Positions 34,465 to 45,025 of a stretch of 64,000 nucleotides of DNA are shown one piece after another (position 1 is the first letter of the stretch; each line of letters begins with the position of its first letter). The notes below the pieces were generated by a model, which searched no databases, had not been told where the DNA came from, and worked only from the letters and a program-made list of their open reading frames with translations. Source of the DNA: Peronospora farinosa (Eukaryota > Oomycota > Peronosporomycetes > Peronosporales > Peronosporaceae); assembly GCA_947646735.1 (NCBI GenBank), contig CANTFK010000986.1, positions 617,135-681,134 of the forward strand. The letters run 5' to 3'. The position numbers and the translations under genes were made by a program.

Positions 34465-35036
34465 TGTAACGGACCAATAGTTACACGATATATGACATTT
34501 AACGGGGAGGTCTAAAAGGGTACGTGGTACCTTAGACCTCCCACTTGGGTGAGGTACATCAATGTGACCCACCCTCGTGAATGTGATATTCATGGATGGA
34601 TTCATATTCGGCGGAATTGACGCCCAGCTGGGACTAGGTGTCAAGGTGACTTCACAAATGGACGTGATCAGTGAGCTTATATATAAGCTCTCACGTAGGG
34701 ATACAATTCTCAAGAGACGCGTATCCGATCGTTACATTTAACCAATTAGTAGTTACATTTACGTTATATTATTTTCCTTCACATATGATTCAGTCTAGCA
34801 TTTCCTAATTACTGCTCACTGCACACGAGAAGCTGATTCAGCTTCGGCGTGTAGCAAGTGAAGCTCTTGTCTAGAAGTTCGTTGCGCGGTACGCTTCGGC
34901 GACCGGCAATCATTGGTACGACCGCCTAAGCGGTCGAGCTACACCCCACCACCGCGCACGGAGATTAGACGTTCTAAACGCTAAATTTTGTGTGCCAGCG
35001 TAGTACGTGGCAGCTTCTTTCGAAGTGCCTTTTACA
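34465..35036 (+). repeat. G1-family solo LTR (or 5' LTR of a lost copy)
   Basis: 572 bases from TGTAACGG to TTTTACA. Aligns with the LTR of copy B (60919-61525) and with the fragments at 7337-7812 and 21866-22145. No internal element follows beyond a few bases resembling the leader. The flanks (GATGG before, GTCTA after) are not a target duplication, so a clean solo LTR is not proven. The first 100 bases contain a strong hairpin (34504-34542). Confidence 0.78.
34504..34542. repeat. Inverted repeat inside the G1 LTR
   Basis: GGGAGGTCTAA pairs with TTAGACCTCCC, with a further GGTAC/GTACC pairing near the centre, giving a hairpin of about 15 pairs. The same structure, with compensating letters in part, is seen in the LTR at 21866 (GGAAGTCTAA with TTAGACCTTCC). 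Confidence 0.75.
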
Positions 35037-35751
35037 GTCTAGGTAGGCAAGACACTGTTAAACACCAAATTTACATATAGGTCTCGCTTTAGCACAGCCT
35101 AACATTTTAACGACACGTCTCACATCTTTAGGACTAGTCAAACTAAAAAATTGGTCTACTTTCTTTCCAGTAGTCTACACCTTGGGGCTGGAGCCACTTA
35201 TGTTCAAAGGGATCGTCTGGTTGCCCAGGTCTGCTTTATAAAATATTTTTAATTATTTGTTCATGTACAAGACATAAATATCAATAAGTAATAACCTTTG
35301 TTAAGTTATGGATATAGTTATCCCTCCGTACTTATAACTCCACGAAGGGAGCTCTGTACTTCTTTTGAACAAGTAGAAAAGCCTCAGAATTCCACCAATC
35401 AGGAGTTCATATCGATCGTTGCAACTTTTATATTCTGACCAATCCAAACATAGTCCTCCCTTATAGCTCTTTTCCCTCAACCCTAATAGTCAGAAAACAC
35501 CATCGTAGGACGACTTGTACCGTACCTACTTGCAAACTTTCGCAACGGTGCATTAAAACGCCGAGTTTAGTAGGAAGTAGCACCCAAAGAAGAAGAAGAA
35601 GAAGAAGAAGAAGAAGAAGAGAACAAGTTAAAACAGCTGCGTGTCTCCCCACGCACTGTAAGAAAGAACGACGTCATCTTCTACCTATCGCAGCAGTTAC
35701 AGCAGCATCGTATCTCCCCCCGTGCCTCTGCTTCAGTCTCCTCGTGTCATT
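35037..35751. other. Intergenic, upstream of the GPCR-PIPK gene
   Basis: About 700 bases holding the promoter and leader of the next gene, including the trinucleotide repeat at 35587-35620. No other feature recognised. Confidence 0.5.
35587..35620. repeat. Trinucleotide microsatellite (AAG)n
   Basis: About eleven uninterrupted AAG units, about 130 bases before the start codon of the GPCR-PIPK gene and probably in its 5' UTR or promoter. Likely length-polymorphic. Confidence 0.9.
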
Positions 35752-38700
35752 ATGTATGATGAGCGAGTGGCTCCTCCTAGTCAGAGTCAGAACTGTCAAA
35801 CGTCAAGTTCCCAGTCTCTTGCAGTCTCATCAGCGAATGAACATCCAGATGTAAACATGGTGCAGGATCAGCCGCCTCCTGCAGCTCTTCAGACGTGTAT
35901 GCAGTCCACCACCCGCTGGTTTCAGCTCGTCATGTTTTTCGCCTTTGTAGTGGCTCTTGTGCTGGCCATGAGCAGTTCTTACGACAACTTGAGTCCTGGT
36001 CTCATATGGGGTGGCTTACTCTCAATCTTTTCTGTCTTTTTTGTCATCTTGTCGTACGCCAGTGTACCCAGTTACCGTCAGCACCCAAATCCGCTCGTGT
36101 TTTGGCGCACCATCGCAGACGCCGTCTTTGTAATGCAGCTCATGGCACAGCAGTTTGTACGCTGTCTCTTCTTTGGCTGTGTTCCACTCTGCAACAGCAC
36201 CAATCTACAATGTGGTTGCAGCACTGACACTGTCGCTAGCTCTACATGCGACGCGTTTGCCGGTCTTTTCGAGTTCACGTTGCTTGCCTCCGAGTGCTGG
36301 TTCTTTTGTATGACGGCCAATCTGCTCATGAGTCTCACGAACCCCTTTACGGACTTTAAACGGAACACGAGAATGTTCCATCTCGGCTCGTGGTTGGTGC
36401 CGTTCGTTTTTAGCCTCCTGCTCATGAATATAGACGACTGGGCTGGATACTCGGATCTTGGTGTGTGCTGGACCAATGCGCTGAAGAATTTGGAGGCTGA
36501 CGACATGGCCATCTGTCCTGTTGGATACGAAGTCACGGATAATTTTTCCAATGACTATAAGGCCGTGAACGCCAACATAATTAGCTGGCTCTTCTTTTAC
36601 ATCTGGATGGGACTATTCATTATTTTCGGCATTGCCGTCTGGGTCTGGGCCTGGAAGAGGCTAAGTGAAGGCATGCCCGAGACGTACGCGGTTCGAGTAC
36701 AGAGCATCCATCGTGCCAGGTTTAATGTGTTTGCAGTGACGTTCTACTGGATTATTGTAGTAATCGTTTACATCAAGTTCTTGTCCCGCGACCGCTCAAA
36801 ACCGGATAAGTCGAGCGAGCTCTTGAATTTTCTTATTGCGGGGAAAGGATACCTTGATCTGGTCATTTGGTTCGCGTTGAACGATTTTCACGTTGCACAC
36901 TTTACGCGGTGTCTTGGAGAGAATACAGACGAGATTGACGTGGATCTGAACCCGCAGGTGAATGCGGCGTTGCGTCGAGAAGTGCTTTTCTACACCACGT
37001 CGGGTATTATTCAGGCTGTGCAGGCTGCAGAGCGTTTACCAGCGTCACAACGCATCCAGCACTTGGCCTTGCTGCCACAGATCAAGGCCAGTAGCATTCC
37101 AGCTGCTGCGGCGTTCACTGCAGTTCCTGTTAGTGAGAGTGACAATGTTGCACACCCATCAGCAGCTGATGCAGCTTATCGCCAGCAGATGCCGGCTGAT
37201 GGCGAACGCGAAGGAACAAATGGTGCAACTGCTTTTGACGAGAACATGCGTGTGGCTAAGAATTCGCCTCGTACTAAGACATTCCATGACTACGAACCTC
37301 ACGCATTTAAGAAGATTCGTGAACGATTTGGTGTCAACAACGATGCTTACTTGCAGGCGCTTTCGGCCACGGCCAAGGAGCGTCTGAGTGAAGGTGCAAG
37401 TGGAGCCTTTATGTTTTTCTCAGCCGATGGTTCTCTTATCGTGAAGAGTACGAGCAAGGAAGAATGCTCGTTTCTGCGCAGCATTGCTCAGGACTATGCC
37501 GATTACCTGTGCGCTAACCCTCGCTCCCTATTACTGCGCTTCTATGGCTGTCATTGTCTTGAGTTGTACGGCAAACAGTTCTCATTTGTCGTCATGGCGA
37601 ATCTTTTCGATACCGACCAGGTAATCCACTCACGTTATGACATTAAAGGCTCGTGGGTGAACCGCCACGGCGACCTGCCGAAGCGTGGCAAAAAGGTGAC
37701 ATGTCGTCATTGCAACCGCAAGTATATGTATCAGAACTCAGCCCCCGAGAATGCCAACTGCACGGTTCGGCTCGGGGGGCACGAGCCAAATGTGGTGTTA
37801 AAAGACTCGGACCTTACACAGAAACTTAATCTCGATCGTGATGTGGCACTGGATCTGTATCAGCAGCTCTGCGCTGACTCACAGCTACTATGCTCTTTTG
37901 GTATTATGGACTATTCGCTACTGATGGGTATCAACGAAGTCGAGTATGTGGTGGATGAAAACGACACAATCGACGAATCTGATGTGACCAACACACCGCT
38001 CCAGTCTAATGTACAAGGCACGAAACCTGGAAGCAATCTGCAACGGTCTTCAGTATACAATCCGTTTACTGAAAATTCGATGATGGACTCACGCAGTGGC
38101 GGTGCGCAGAATTTGGCAAGATCGAAGAGGCCATCTGCAGTGCAGGCTACATTTTCGAAGCCTCTGCGCCACGCAAGCGTATCATCGAACGTTGGGTTTC
38201 ACAACACCCGCTCGGCGCTCGGCGAGCCAGTGATGCAGCGAAAGGCGTCAAAGCCGCCTGAATATTCACACACCCCGAGCCGCAAAGGGCGTGTTGAAAG
38301 TACTACGTCTTCGTCTGGAAGACGGCTTCCCCGCTCAGGGATGCGCATGGCGAACACAGTTGTGGGCCCAGCTTACTACCACCTTGGTGTGATTGACATT
38401 CTGCAGACATGGACATATCAAAAGCGTATGGAGCGCTTCTTTAAGATTGCTTTCAGAGGCGTAGACGGAGACGGATTGTCTGCTATCTCACCGAAGTTAT
38501 ATCAGGCACGTTTCCAGCTCAAGATGGCTGATATTCTTGGTGTCGAAGACCTCGTTAACGGCGACCATGATTTGTTCACACAGCAAAACGCACACATGGA
38601 TGTGGACACTCAGCAAGAGGACCAGCAATTTAATGTTCACTCGATTCGATCACTGGCATCGTCTGAACTTGTAGCTATTAATCCCCTGGACTCGCATTAC

Positions 38701-38802
38701 AACAGCCGTTCGTCTTTAACCTTGCGACAGCGTAGCACGGAAAACTCACAGTCCGTCGGCCAAGACACTGAGGAGTACACAGGCATCGATTACCACTTGT
38801 AG
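35752..38802 (+). CDS. GPCR-PIPK fusion (seven-transmembrane receptor with phosphatidylinositol-phosphate kinase)
   Basis: Single exon, 1,016 residues from the ATG at 35752. The N-terminal half has hydrophobic segments at about residues 53-73, 78-100, 110-130, 170-195, 213-230, 278-303 and 323-343, with a possible eighth at 360-380. The C-terminal half, about 511-950, is a PIP kinase: HAFKKIRERFGV, DIKGSWVNRH (about 629), NVVLKDSDLTQKL, SFGIMDYSLLMGI (about 716-726) and SPKLYQARFQLKM (about 912, activation-loop region). The architecture is the oomycete GK family, related to Dictyostelium RpkA. It would couple an external signal to PIP2-type lipid production at a membrane. The region between kinase blocks (about 740-880) is a Ser-rich insert. 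Ligand unknown. Confidence 0.95.
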   Translation: MYDERVAPPSQSQNCQTSSSQSLAVSSANEHPDVNMVQDQPPPAALQTCMQSTTRWFQLVMFFAFVVALVLAMSSSYDNLSPGLIWGGLLSIFSVFFVILSYASVPSYRQHPNPLVFWRTIADAVFVMQLMAQQFVRCLFFGCVPLCNSTNLQCGCSTDTVASSTCDAFAGLFEFTLLASECWFFCMTANLLMSLTNPFTDFKRNTRMFHLGSWLVPFVFSLLLMNIDDWAGYSDLGVCWTNALKNLEADDMAICPVGYEVTDNFSNDYKAVNANIISWLFFYIWMGLFIIFGIAVWVWAWKRLSEGMPETYAVRVQSIHRARFNVFAVTFYWIIVVIVYIKFLSRDRSKPDKSSELLNFLIAGKGYLDLVIWFALNDFHVAHFTRCLGENTDEIDVDLNPQVNAALRREVLFYTTSGIIQAVQAAERLPASQRIQHLALLPQIKASSIPAAAAFTAVPVSESDNVAHPSAADAAYRQQMPADGEREGTNGATAFDENMRVAKNSPRTKTFHDYEPHAFKKIRERFGVNNDAYLQALSATAKERLSEGASGAFMFFSADGSLIVKSTSKEECSFLRSIAQDYADYLCANPRSLLLRFYGCHCLELYGKQFSFVVMANLFDTDQVIHSRYDIKGSWVNRHGDLPKRGKKVTCRHCNRKYMYQNSAPENANCTVRLGGHEPNVVLKDSDLTQKLNLDRDVALDLYQQLCADSQLLCSFGIMDYSLLMGINEVEYVVDENDTIDESDVTNTPLQSNVQGTKPGSNLQRSSVYNPFTENSMMDSRSGGAQNLARSKRPSAVQATFSKPLRHASVSSNVGFHNTRSALGEPVMQRKASKPPEYSHTPSRKGRVESTTSSSGRRLPRSGMRMANTVVGPAYYHLGVIDILQTWTYQKRMERFFKIAFRGVDGDGLSAISPKLYQARFQLKMADILGVEDLVNGDHDLFTQQNAHMDVDTQQEDQQFNVHSIRSLASSELVAINPLDSHYNSRSSLTLRQRSTENSQSVGQDTEEYTGIDYHL

Positions 38803-39750
38803 GAAAAACCAATGCAATGCTAAAGCCGATTTTGTACATTGCAAAGCAGTGAGACATCATTCGAACGGCGCACGGAGTGCATACTGAAGATTATCTGAAT
38901 GCTTGCACGTTATCAGTCAGATTTGGAGAGGGGGCTCGTGAGTGTTGTCGTTGAAGGACCATGTTGTTTTGAGTGACCGCGGGCACAGCACCATGTTAAT
39001 AATACACTGTAAAGCAGAGCCGTGTTCAATGTACTGCTCTATTTTCTCATTTTTGTCAGCGTATGAAGCTGATTAGGTGGAGCAAAAGGACACGAACATT
39101 AGTACATCAATTCGAATATCGAGTCATGGATCATCTAAAGCTTCGTGCTTATGCCAATCTTCAGTACGACAGAAGACTCGTCTGCTAGAGCGAAAGCATT
39201 GTTTAGGGAAATGCAGTCGACGTATAGCTATAGAACACACTCCCGATGTTATTGTCATGGTCAGCTGGAAGGCATCATCTGACTTTGTCAGGAAATTGCC
39301 ACTAATTCAGTGAATGCGTCTCAAATAGTATTATAGTACAGCACCTAAAAAATGCACGAGAACTTGGACGATCTTTATCGAACTATCTACTGGAGCAGGT
39401 CAGATTGAGGTGATAGAAGCTCAAGGATACCAAGAAGGCAGTCAGATAGAAAGCAGGCTGGCTGGCCCGTCTGCGACAGTCAGTTTAGTACCCGACCTCA
39501 CTTTCAAGGCACCAATCGCCCCCTGCATGTGCTGAAGTGGTTCCACGTTTCCTTTTGGAGTGTCCCCTTATGAATCCTGTCGAGTTAAGCCAGCAGCCGA
39601 ACAACTGCATGTAGGTAGCTACATAACTTCATATCAGTTACGTCGTCACTCGTCAGTCACCAATCATCCCTTGCTTTAATGACATGTCACTTTGCATCCT
39701 CCTTTTGAATGAAGTGACAATAAATTGAATTGTACATTTGAACCGAACCC
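38803..39750. other. Intergenic, no supported gene
   Basis: About 950 bases between two plus-strand genes. Only short frames; contains the 3' UTR of the GPCR-PIPK gene and the adenylate kinase promoter. Confidence 0.45.
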
Positions 39751-40590
39751 ATGGCTACCAAGTCGCTCAAGATCATGTTTTTAGGTGCACCCGGCGCTGG
39801 AAAAGGCACGTATGCGTCTCGTATTGCACCTATGCTTCAGATTCCAATGATTTCAACGGGGGACCTGGTGCGTCACGAGATTAAAACTGGTACATCTCTT
39901 GGTGCAAAGATTAAAGAATACAATAATAGTGGGACACTTGTACCCGACCAGATCATTCTTGACATGATGGAAAAGCGGCTGGCATTGGATGATGCCCAAA
40001 GAGGCTTTATTCTCGATGGATTTCCACGTACTGTGCCTCAGGCTGAAGCCTTTAAGCTAGTGACTAAATTGGACCTGGTGGTCAATATTGACTTACCTCT
40101 GTGGATCCTCACCGAAAAGATTAGTGGTAGAAGGTCGGTTTGTCTTGGATTCAGTATGTGGATGCAATTGTCCTGATTACTTCATATGGTTACTTTCTTT
40201 CAGAGTATGTACCAAGTGTGGCCATGGCTACAATATGACATTCATCAATCGAGGAGGATACCAAATGCCTCCTTTGTTACCAAAGGTAGAGGGAATCTGT
40301 GATTTGTGTGGCACGGCATCGCTCGTTCAACGATCGGACGATTCACCCGAGACTCTAAATCTAAGGTGAGAGGTGTTTTTGACTGTTCTTGTTATTTTTA
40401 GGTGAAGAATTAGTGGATTGAGATGGGGTGATGGTTTTTTCTTTGTAGGTTGGAAGTGTACAATCGGGAGACGGCGCCGCTGATTGATTTTTACACGAAG
40501 GAGGGCTGTCTGAAGACATTTGAGGTGAAGAAAGGACTGGCGGACCTGGACAGACTCGTGGGTGTAGTTAAGAAGGAGCTGCACGTGTAG
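39751..40590 (+). CDS. Adenylate kinase with zinc-type LID (three exons)
   Basis: Exons 39751-40133, 40204-40365 and 40449-40590 join in phase to 228 residues. It catalyses ATP + AMP = 2 ADP. Visible: P-loop FLGAPGAGKGTYAS (about residues 10-23), the AMP-binding ISTGDLVRHEI, GFILDGFPRTVPQAEAF, and a long LID inserted after ISGRR with two C-x2-C pairs (VCTKCGHGY and ICDLCGT), a structural zinc site more common in bacteria. It ends with LIDFYTKEGCLKTFEV. No targeting sequence is seen, so cytosolic location is likely. Identity is secure; nucleotide preference beyond adenylate is not decidable. Confidence 0.94.
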
Positions 40591-41104
40591 AACAAGGCTG
40601 GAGATGAAACACTATGTGATGATCAATTTCTCGATTGTTATGACTGCTGTGTCGTCATATTGATAGCAGTCGCCAATAAACACTCCACAACAGGTATCAT
40701 CCGCCTTGCCATGATACTGCGTGCATTGAGTCGTTAGTGTATCAGATTCAGCCAGCTTTTGACGCGATTTTGGCTTGCATACTGCTTGCAGCCTCTAAAA
40801 AAGATGCAGGCGGATTTGACGCAACTTCTCTTGTGCGGTGCGAGCACGCTGGTCGGCGCTTATAATGCACTGCTATCTTCTGTCAAATTGCTATTTGCTG
40901 GATGTTTAGACAGTGAACAAGCATATCACCAGCTGAATGCAGACTCTTAGACTGTACGTCATTACCATAGGCTGAGAATAGATGGAAATCACAAAACGTG
41001 CTTTGTATCGATCAGGCAGCCGTGTGTCGTTTCCATCACATCCGACGAAGCAGTTGAAGCCAATTTAAGGTCCTACATACTGCTCTAACGTTGTCCGATT
41101 AGTC
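40591..41104. other. Intergenic, no supported gene
   Basis: About 510 bases. A plus-strand frame around 40759-40950 has a hydrophobic stretch but no family features and is not called. Confidence 0.4.
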
Positions 41105-41472
41105 CTAGACGTATGTTTTGTCTTGCTCGGAATTGAGCAAGTCTGTAAGGATACTGTAGATAATCTCGTTTTGGCAACTTGCGTAGTAACGCCGTGCTTG
41201 CATGCTGTAGCACAAGTGCCGGGCAATACGATTATTAATGTACTCGGCTGGATCACAAGCATTTTTCGTTTCAAGCTGCAATAACGTTGCCTCAATTGTA
41301 GCTGTATGGCTATGTAAGTACAAATTAGCAAGTACAATTGACAAAATCCAGGTTTAATCATTTAGAAATTTCAATGAATTCTTACAGCTGACAACTCGTA
41401 GCTTTTGAGCATAGCAATTGTTTACAATTAGAAATGACGTTAACTAGGTAACGTGCGGCCGGTATCCTGCAT
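41105..41472 (-). CDS. Small unknown protein, 74 residues (two exons)
   Basis: Exon 1 is 41472-41445 and exon 2 is 41301-41105, joined in phase 1 over a 143-bp GT-AG intron. The product is helical in character (TIEATLLQLETKNACDPAEY, ARHLCYSMQARRYYASC, ILTDLLNSEQDK) with no membrane segment. I do not recognise a family. The clean amphipathic pattern and the in-phase splice favour a real gene, but the 9-residue first exon is weak evidence and an upstream exon is possible. It is divergent from the F-box/LRR-like gene at 41693. Confidence 0.45.
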
Positions 41473-41692
41473 GAAAGCAATAGCCACCAAAAATGATACT
41501 AAAAGCTGCAAAAGAACAATAACTTTTTTTGGAACCGATTCTAAATGCGAGCTCCTTCTTTTGACAATATATTAATTTATTTCATACAGTATGTCATACG
41601 TCATGCAATTTCTATAGACCATTTTCATAAAAACAAATACAATATTAAGCTGCCATAGCTGTAAAGTCTGTCTCTCTCTACCTTCCAGTCCC

Positions 41693-43597
41693 ATGTCGTT
41701 ATCTTCACTGCCTTTGTCACTTTTGTCCCTTATACTAGAGTTTTCAACGTACAATTTCACGCAAAATTTGGGACCTTTGCGTCGTTCGTTACCTGGTAAA
41801 TATCTGAAAAACATGGCGCTCGTGTCCAAAAGCTGGTACGAAGTGGTGAACGAGCTGGTAGCTCGTTATCAGCGTGATACAATGCAATTGACCTTCAATT
41901 TTGGCTCAAGAGCAGAAATTTTGGCTATTCGACAACAAGTTCAACTTCGCGGACGAGCAGTACGGGACCTTCGGATCCGAATGGGACATTCTGATGGCAC
42001 GCATTTTGTCGCTGGAATTTGGTGGTGGATGGAAGACCGCGAGATCTCGTGGGACGTTATTCTTTCACAGCTTCCGGGTCTTAAACGACTGGACTTGAGC
42101 TTGTTACCCCTTGAGAGTCATCATCTGCCTATTCTGCTGGACTTGGCAGCCAAATTTTGTCTCCAATTGGAAATGTTGATACTGCCGAGAAAATGCGACG
42201 TGTCAAAGATGGTCAATGGTGCTGCTATTGACAAAGTTATGAAAGCTTTAAGAGGTGCAATGCAAAGGTGGTATAGGAAAGGAACATGCGGGGGGTTGAA
42301 ACAGTTGACAGTGCCTACGAGGGAGGAGCAAGACCGATGTCATTCTAGCACAAGGTTTATCGAAGATGTCATTCATTTTTGTCCTAACATCGAGTATCTG
42401 GATGGATACAATCATGTTATCGATGAGGTAGATGACGTGACATGTGAAGAACAATGGATGATCTCGCTTGATACGTGGGAGAAATTCAATAGAACTTGCA
42501 CGAGCTTGCGTGGTTTCCATTGGGCGGTTGTACCCTTTGCAGACCCTTTTTTCAGAGTATTTGGAAAGTATGTGAAGCCAAAATTAACGAAACTAACATT
42601 GACGTCAAATTTGTCGTGGAATTGGGATGAATATTTTGAAAGAGATGACATAACTGGTATCCGCTTTGAGGAACCTGGTTATGGCTTCTTTGCAAACGAT
42701 GTGATTGCACTACTCAAGGGATGTCCAGCTTTGACGAAGCTTGAGATTGCGATTGATCAAGAGAAAAACGACGAAGCCGCTGCGGCACTGTTAGATCCAA
42801 ATATCTTTGGAGACAAGTTTTGGAAGGCGCTAGTTTATCATTGTCCTCTGCTACAGTCTTTGAATTTTCATGACTCTTCTGCGTATGGAGGAAGCCTTGT
42901 CGTCAGACCGATTAAAAAATTTACTGATCGGGGACTACTTGCGCTAGCGGATCACACGCGTCTGACCTCGATTGAGTTGCCTGCAGTTTGTTGCTCTGGA
43001 GATGGTGTCTTCGAATATATAAAGCACGTCTTCAGCAAGAAAGATTTTGCTGGGGGACATCGTTGTCTTGCCCTGAGCTTAGCAGGCCCAAACGACCATG
43101 ACACTGCACTGCCACATCCATTCTACGTAGAGCTTGCACAATTACTGGGGCGCCTCGCTGCAACGAGAGAGGTAGAACTAGGTGTCGCGTCATGCAGCCA
43201 CAAAGCGTCGATCAACGTGTTTAACCCACACAGCTCGTCGGTTGATAAGGATTGGAGCATATCCTATCTGCGTGATGAACTTAAACCCCTAATGGAAAAA
43301 GTAGCAAAAGCGCATCCAACCCTGGATGTGCATGTTGTCCTCTGCAGAAATACTGAAGACAGTTTTGACCAAATTGACAACTTGGAGTTAAACTGGTGTC
43401 CTGGGTCGCAGCAGGGGGACATATTCATTGACGATGAGTTTGTTAATAATGCCGATAGTAGTGACAGCGACGAAGACGATGAAGAGTTTTATGATGATGA
43501 AGATATTCTTGATCCTCAGGAGATTTACTTGAGGCGTCACGCCATGTTGTTGGAGAATGAGTATGAAGTTTTTCCAGATGAAGTTGACGAAAATTGA
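41693..43597 (+). CDS. F-box/LRR-like protein with acidic tail
   Basis: Single exon, 634 residues. The N-terminus (SLPLSLLSLILEFST, then LKNMALVSKSWYEVVNELV) fits the F-box pattern, with a leucine-rich first helix and the hydrophobic VSKSW block. The middle, about residues 90-520, shows leucine-rich-repeat-like spacing (LPGLKRLDLSLLPLESHHL, LTKLEIAI, LLQSLNFHDSS, RLTSIELPAV). The last 60 residues are strongly acidic (DSSDSDEDDEEFYDDED). Such proteins are substrate receptors of SCF ubiquitin ligases, which would fit with the cullin 1.4 kb downstream, but the neighbourhood alone proves nothing. Substrate unknown. Confidence 0.7.
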   Translation: MSLSSLPLSLLSLILEFSTYNFTQNLGPLRRSLPGKYLKNMALVSKSWYEVVNELVARYQRDTMQLTFNFGSRAEILAIRQQVQLRGRAVRDLRIRMGHSDGTHFVAGIWWWMEDREISWDVILSQLPGLKRLDLSLLPLESHHLPILLDLAAKFCLQLEMLILPRKCDVSKMVNGAAIDKVMKALRGAMQRWYRKGTCGGLKQLTVPTREEQDRCHSSTRFIEDVIHFCPNIEYLDGYNHVIDEVDDVTCEEQWMISLDTWEKFNRTCTSLRGFHWAVVPFADPFFRVFGKYVKPKLTKLTLTSNLSWNWDEYFERDDITGIRFEEPGYGFFANDVIALLKGCPALTKLEIAIDQEKNDEAAAALLDPNIFGDKFWKALVYHCPLLQSLNFHDSSAYGGSLVVRPIKKFTDRGLLALADHTRLTSIELPAVCCSGDGVFEYIKHVFSKKDFAGGHRCLALSLAGPNDHDTALPHPFYVELAQLLGRLAATREVELGVASCSHKASINVFNPHSSSVDKDWSISYLRDELKPLMEKVAKAHPTLDVHVVLCRNTEDSFDQIDNLELNWCPGSQQGDIFIDDEFVNNADSSDSDEDDEEFYDDEDILDPQEIYLRRHAMLLENEYEVFPDEVDEN

Positions 43598-43790
43598 ACT
43601 GTGAGCAAGAAGAGAATTTATCTAGTGATCGGGTAACTGACCAAAAGTGTGAAGCCTTTACCACGTCTGCTTCTTGTTGTTAACATTATAACGTGTACGA
43701 TGTGGTAGTAAAAAGTAAAACGCATAATGGCTCTAAACTGACAAGTCGCAGTACTTCTTCAAATCATAATTGACGGTCTCACTTGAATTC

Positions 43791-44928
43791 ATGTATCAAT
43801 GGACGTGGTTGCTTGGTGTTGGACTCACGGTTGCGGCTGTCTCCGTATGCATCGCTTTAGATGTCAGCCTTAGCATGACTATCGCGACTGCTTGTGTAGC
43901 CCTGTACCTCCCCTCGTACTTGGACGGGGCGGAATACACAGGGGAGCGCTACTGGCCATGGTTCGCCACAATCAACGGACGTGGCATGGCACACATTCCA
44001 GGAACGCTAGAATTTGAAGAACCCATTGATGGTACCAAGCAGCACATTTTCTGCTCACACCCGCATGGACTATTGTCCGTCCACCATGGGCTTCTCGTGT
44101 CGGGCCAGACTTCTCCGCGTAAGTCAATACATATCTTGGAATGAAATCGATAGAATGGATCCAAAGCTGCACTTACCGTTTTTTGGATTTGCTGCCAGCA
44201 TTTTATGAGACGGTACCACATTCCTCTAGACGTCATTTGGCCGCGTCCGTCTGCTTCCGTCTGCCAGTTTTCCGTGAATATCTACTGTGGTCCGGTTGTG
44301 TCGACGCACGTCGCAGTGTGGCGGAAAAGGTATTGATTGATAGGACGAAAGTGCTGTACATCTCTTGCTAACGAAAACTTGTGAGGCAGATGCTCAGGAA
44401 TGGTAAGAGTCTGGTGATCTTAGTGGGAGGAATTGCAGAGCAGATGCTGTCGCAGCGAGGAGATCATACGATTTACGTTAAGAAGCGCAAAGGGCATATC
44501 CGTCTAGCGCTCAAGTATGGTGTTCCCATCGTACCTGGTTACGCCTTCGGAGAGACCGATCTCTTCACTCACTCGAGGTAGGTTGTCCAAATTGTGGCTA
44601 CAAGGGGGGGGGTTGCTTTGGTTCTAATTGTGACTGTCCATTGTACGATATCAGGGTGTTGCTGTCACTCCGTCAAATGATAGCGAAGAAGTTATCGGTG
44701 GCGTTGCCACTTGGTTTCGGGTACTCGAAGCTGTTCTTTTGGTTGCCTCACAAAGGGGTGACTGTCAACCAGGTTTATGCCAAGCCCATTCCAGTGGAAA
44801 AGAAGGTTGATCCGAGCGCTGAAGAAGTGGAAAAACTGCATGATCAGTACGAGCGAGAGCTTGTCCGCCTTTTTGACAAGTACAAAAAGAAGTACGGCTA
44901 CGAGAAGTGTACGCTGCACGTGTGCTAG
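43791..44928 (+). CDS. Diacylglycerol acyltransferase type 2 family enzyme (four exons)
   Basis: Exons 43791-44118, 44199-44329, 44390-44577 and 44655-44928 join in phase to 306 residues. DGAT2-family enzymes transfer acyl-CoA to diacylglycerol (or monoacylglycerol or alcohols) at the ER, making storage lipid. Visible: an N-terminal hydrophobic hairpin (about residues 5-45), the active-site HPHG in HIFCSHPHGLLSVHHG (about 88), the FRLPVFREYLLWSG block, KSLVILVGGIAEQML, GHIRLALKYGVPIVPGYAFGE, and PIPVEKKVDPSAEEVEKLH near the end. Full-length for the family. Oomycetes have several paralogues; acyl acceptor is not decidable here. Confidence 0.92.
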
Positions 44929-45025
44929 ACTCGATGCATTTTGTATAGCGCTTTTGGGTCTTCTAGCTGCTGGAATGAATTACTTAGATTCGACGTTTTG
45001 CCTCGCTTTTTTTCATATTCACGGC

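Noticed and set aside
34465..35036. A clean solo LTR with target duplication
   Set aside because: The 5 bases on each side do not match, so origin by LTR-LTR recombination is not proven; annotated only as an LTR.
35461..35652. Minus-strand frame with a poly-leucine run
   Set aside because: The leucines are a translation of the AAG/CTT microsatellite; no other protein-like features.
36962..37387. Alternative-frame 141-codon frame inside the GPCR-PIPK gene
   Set aside because: Out-of-frame shadow of a conserved long coding sequence.
40759..40950. Possible 63-residue membrane protein between adenylate kinase and the small helical gene
   Set aside because: Short frame with chance hydrophobicity; no splice or family support.
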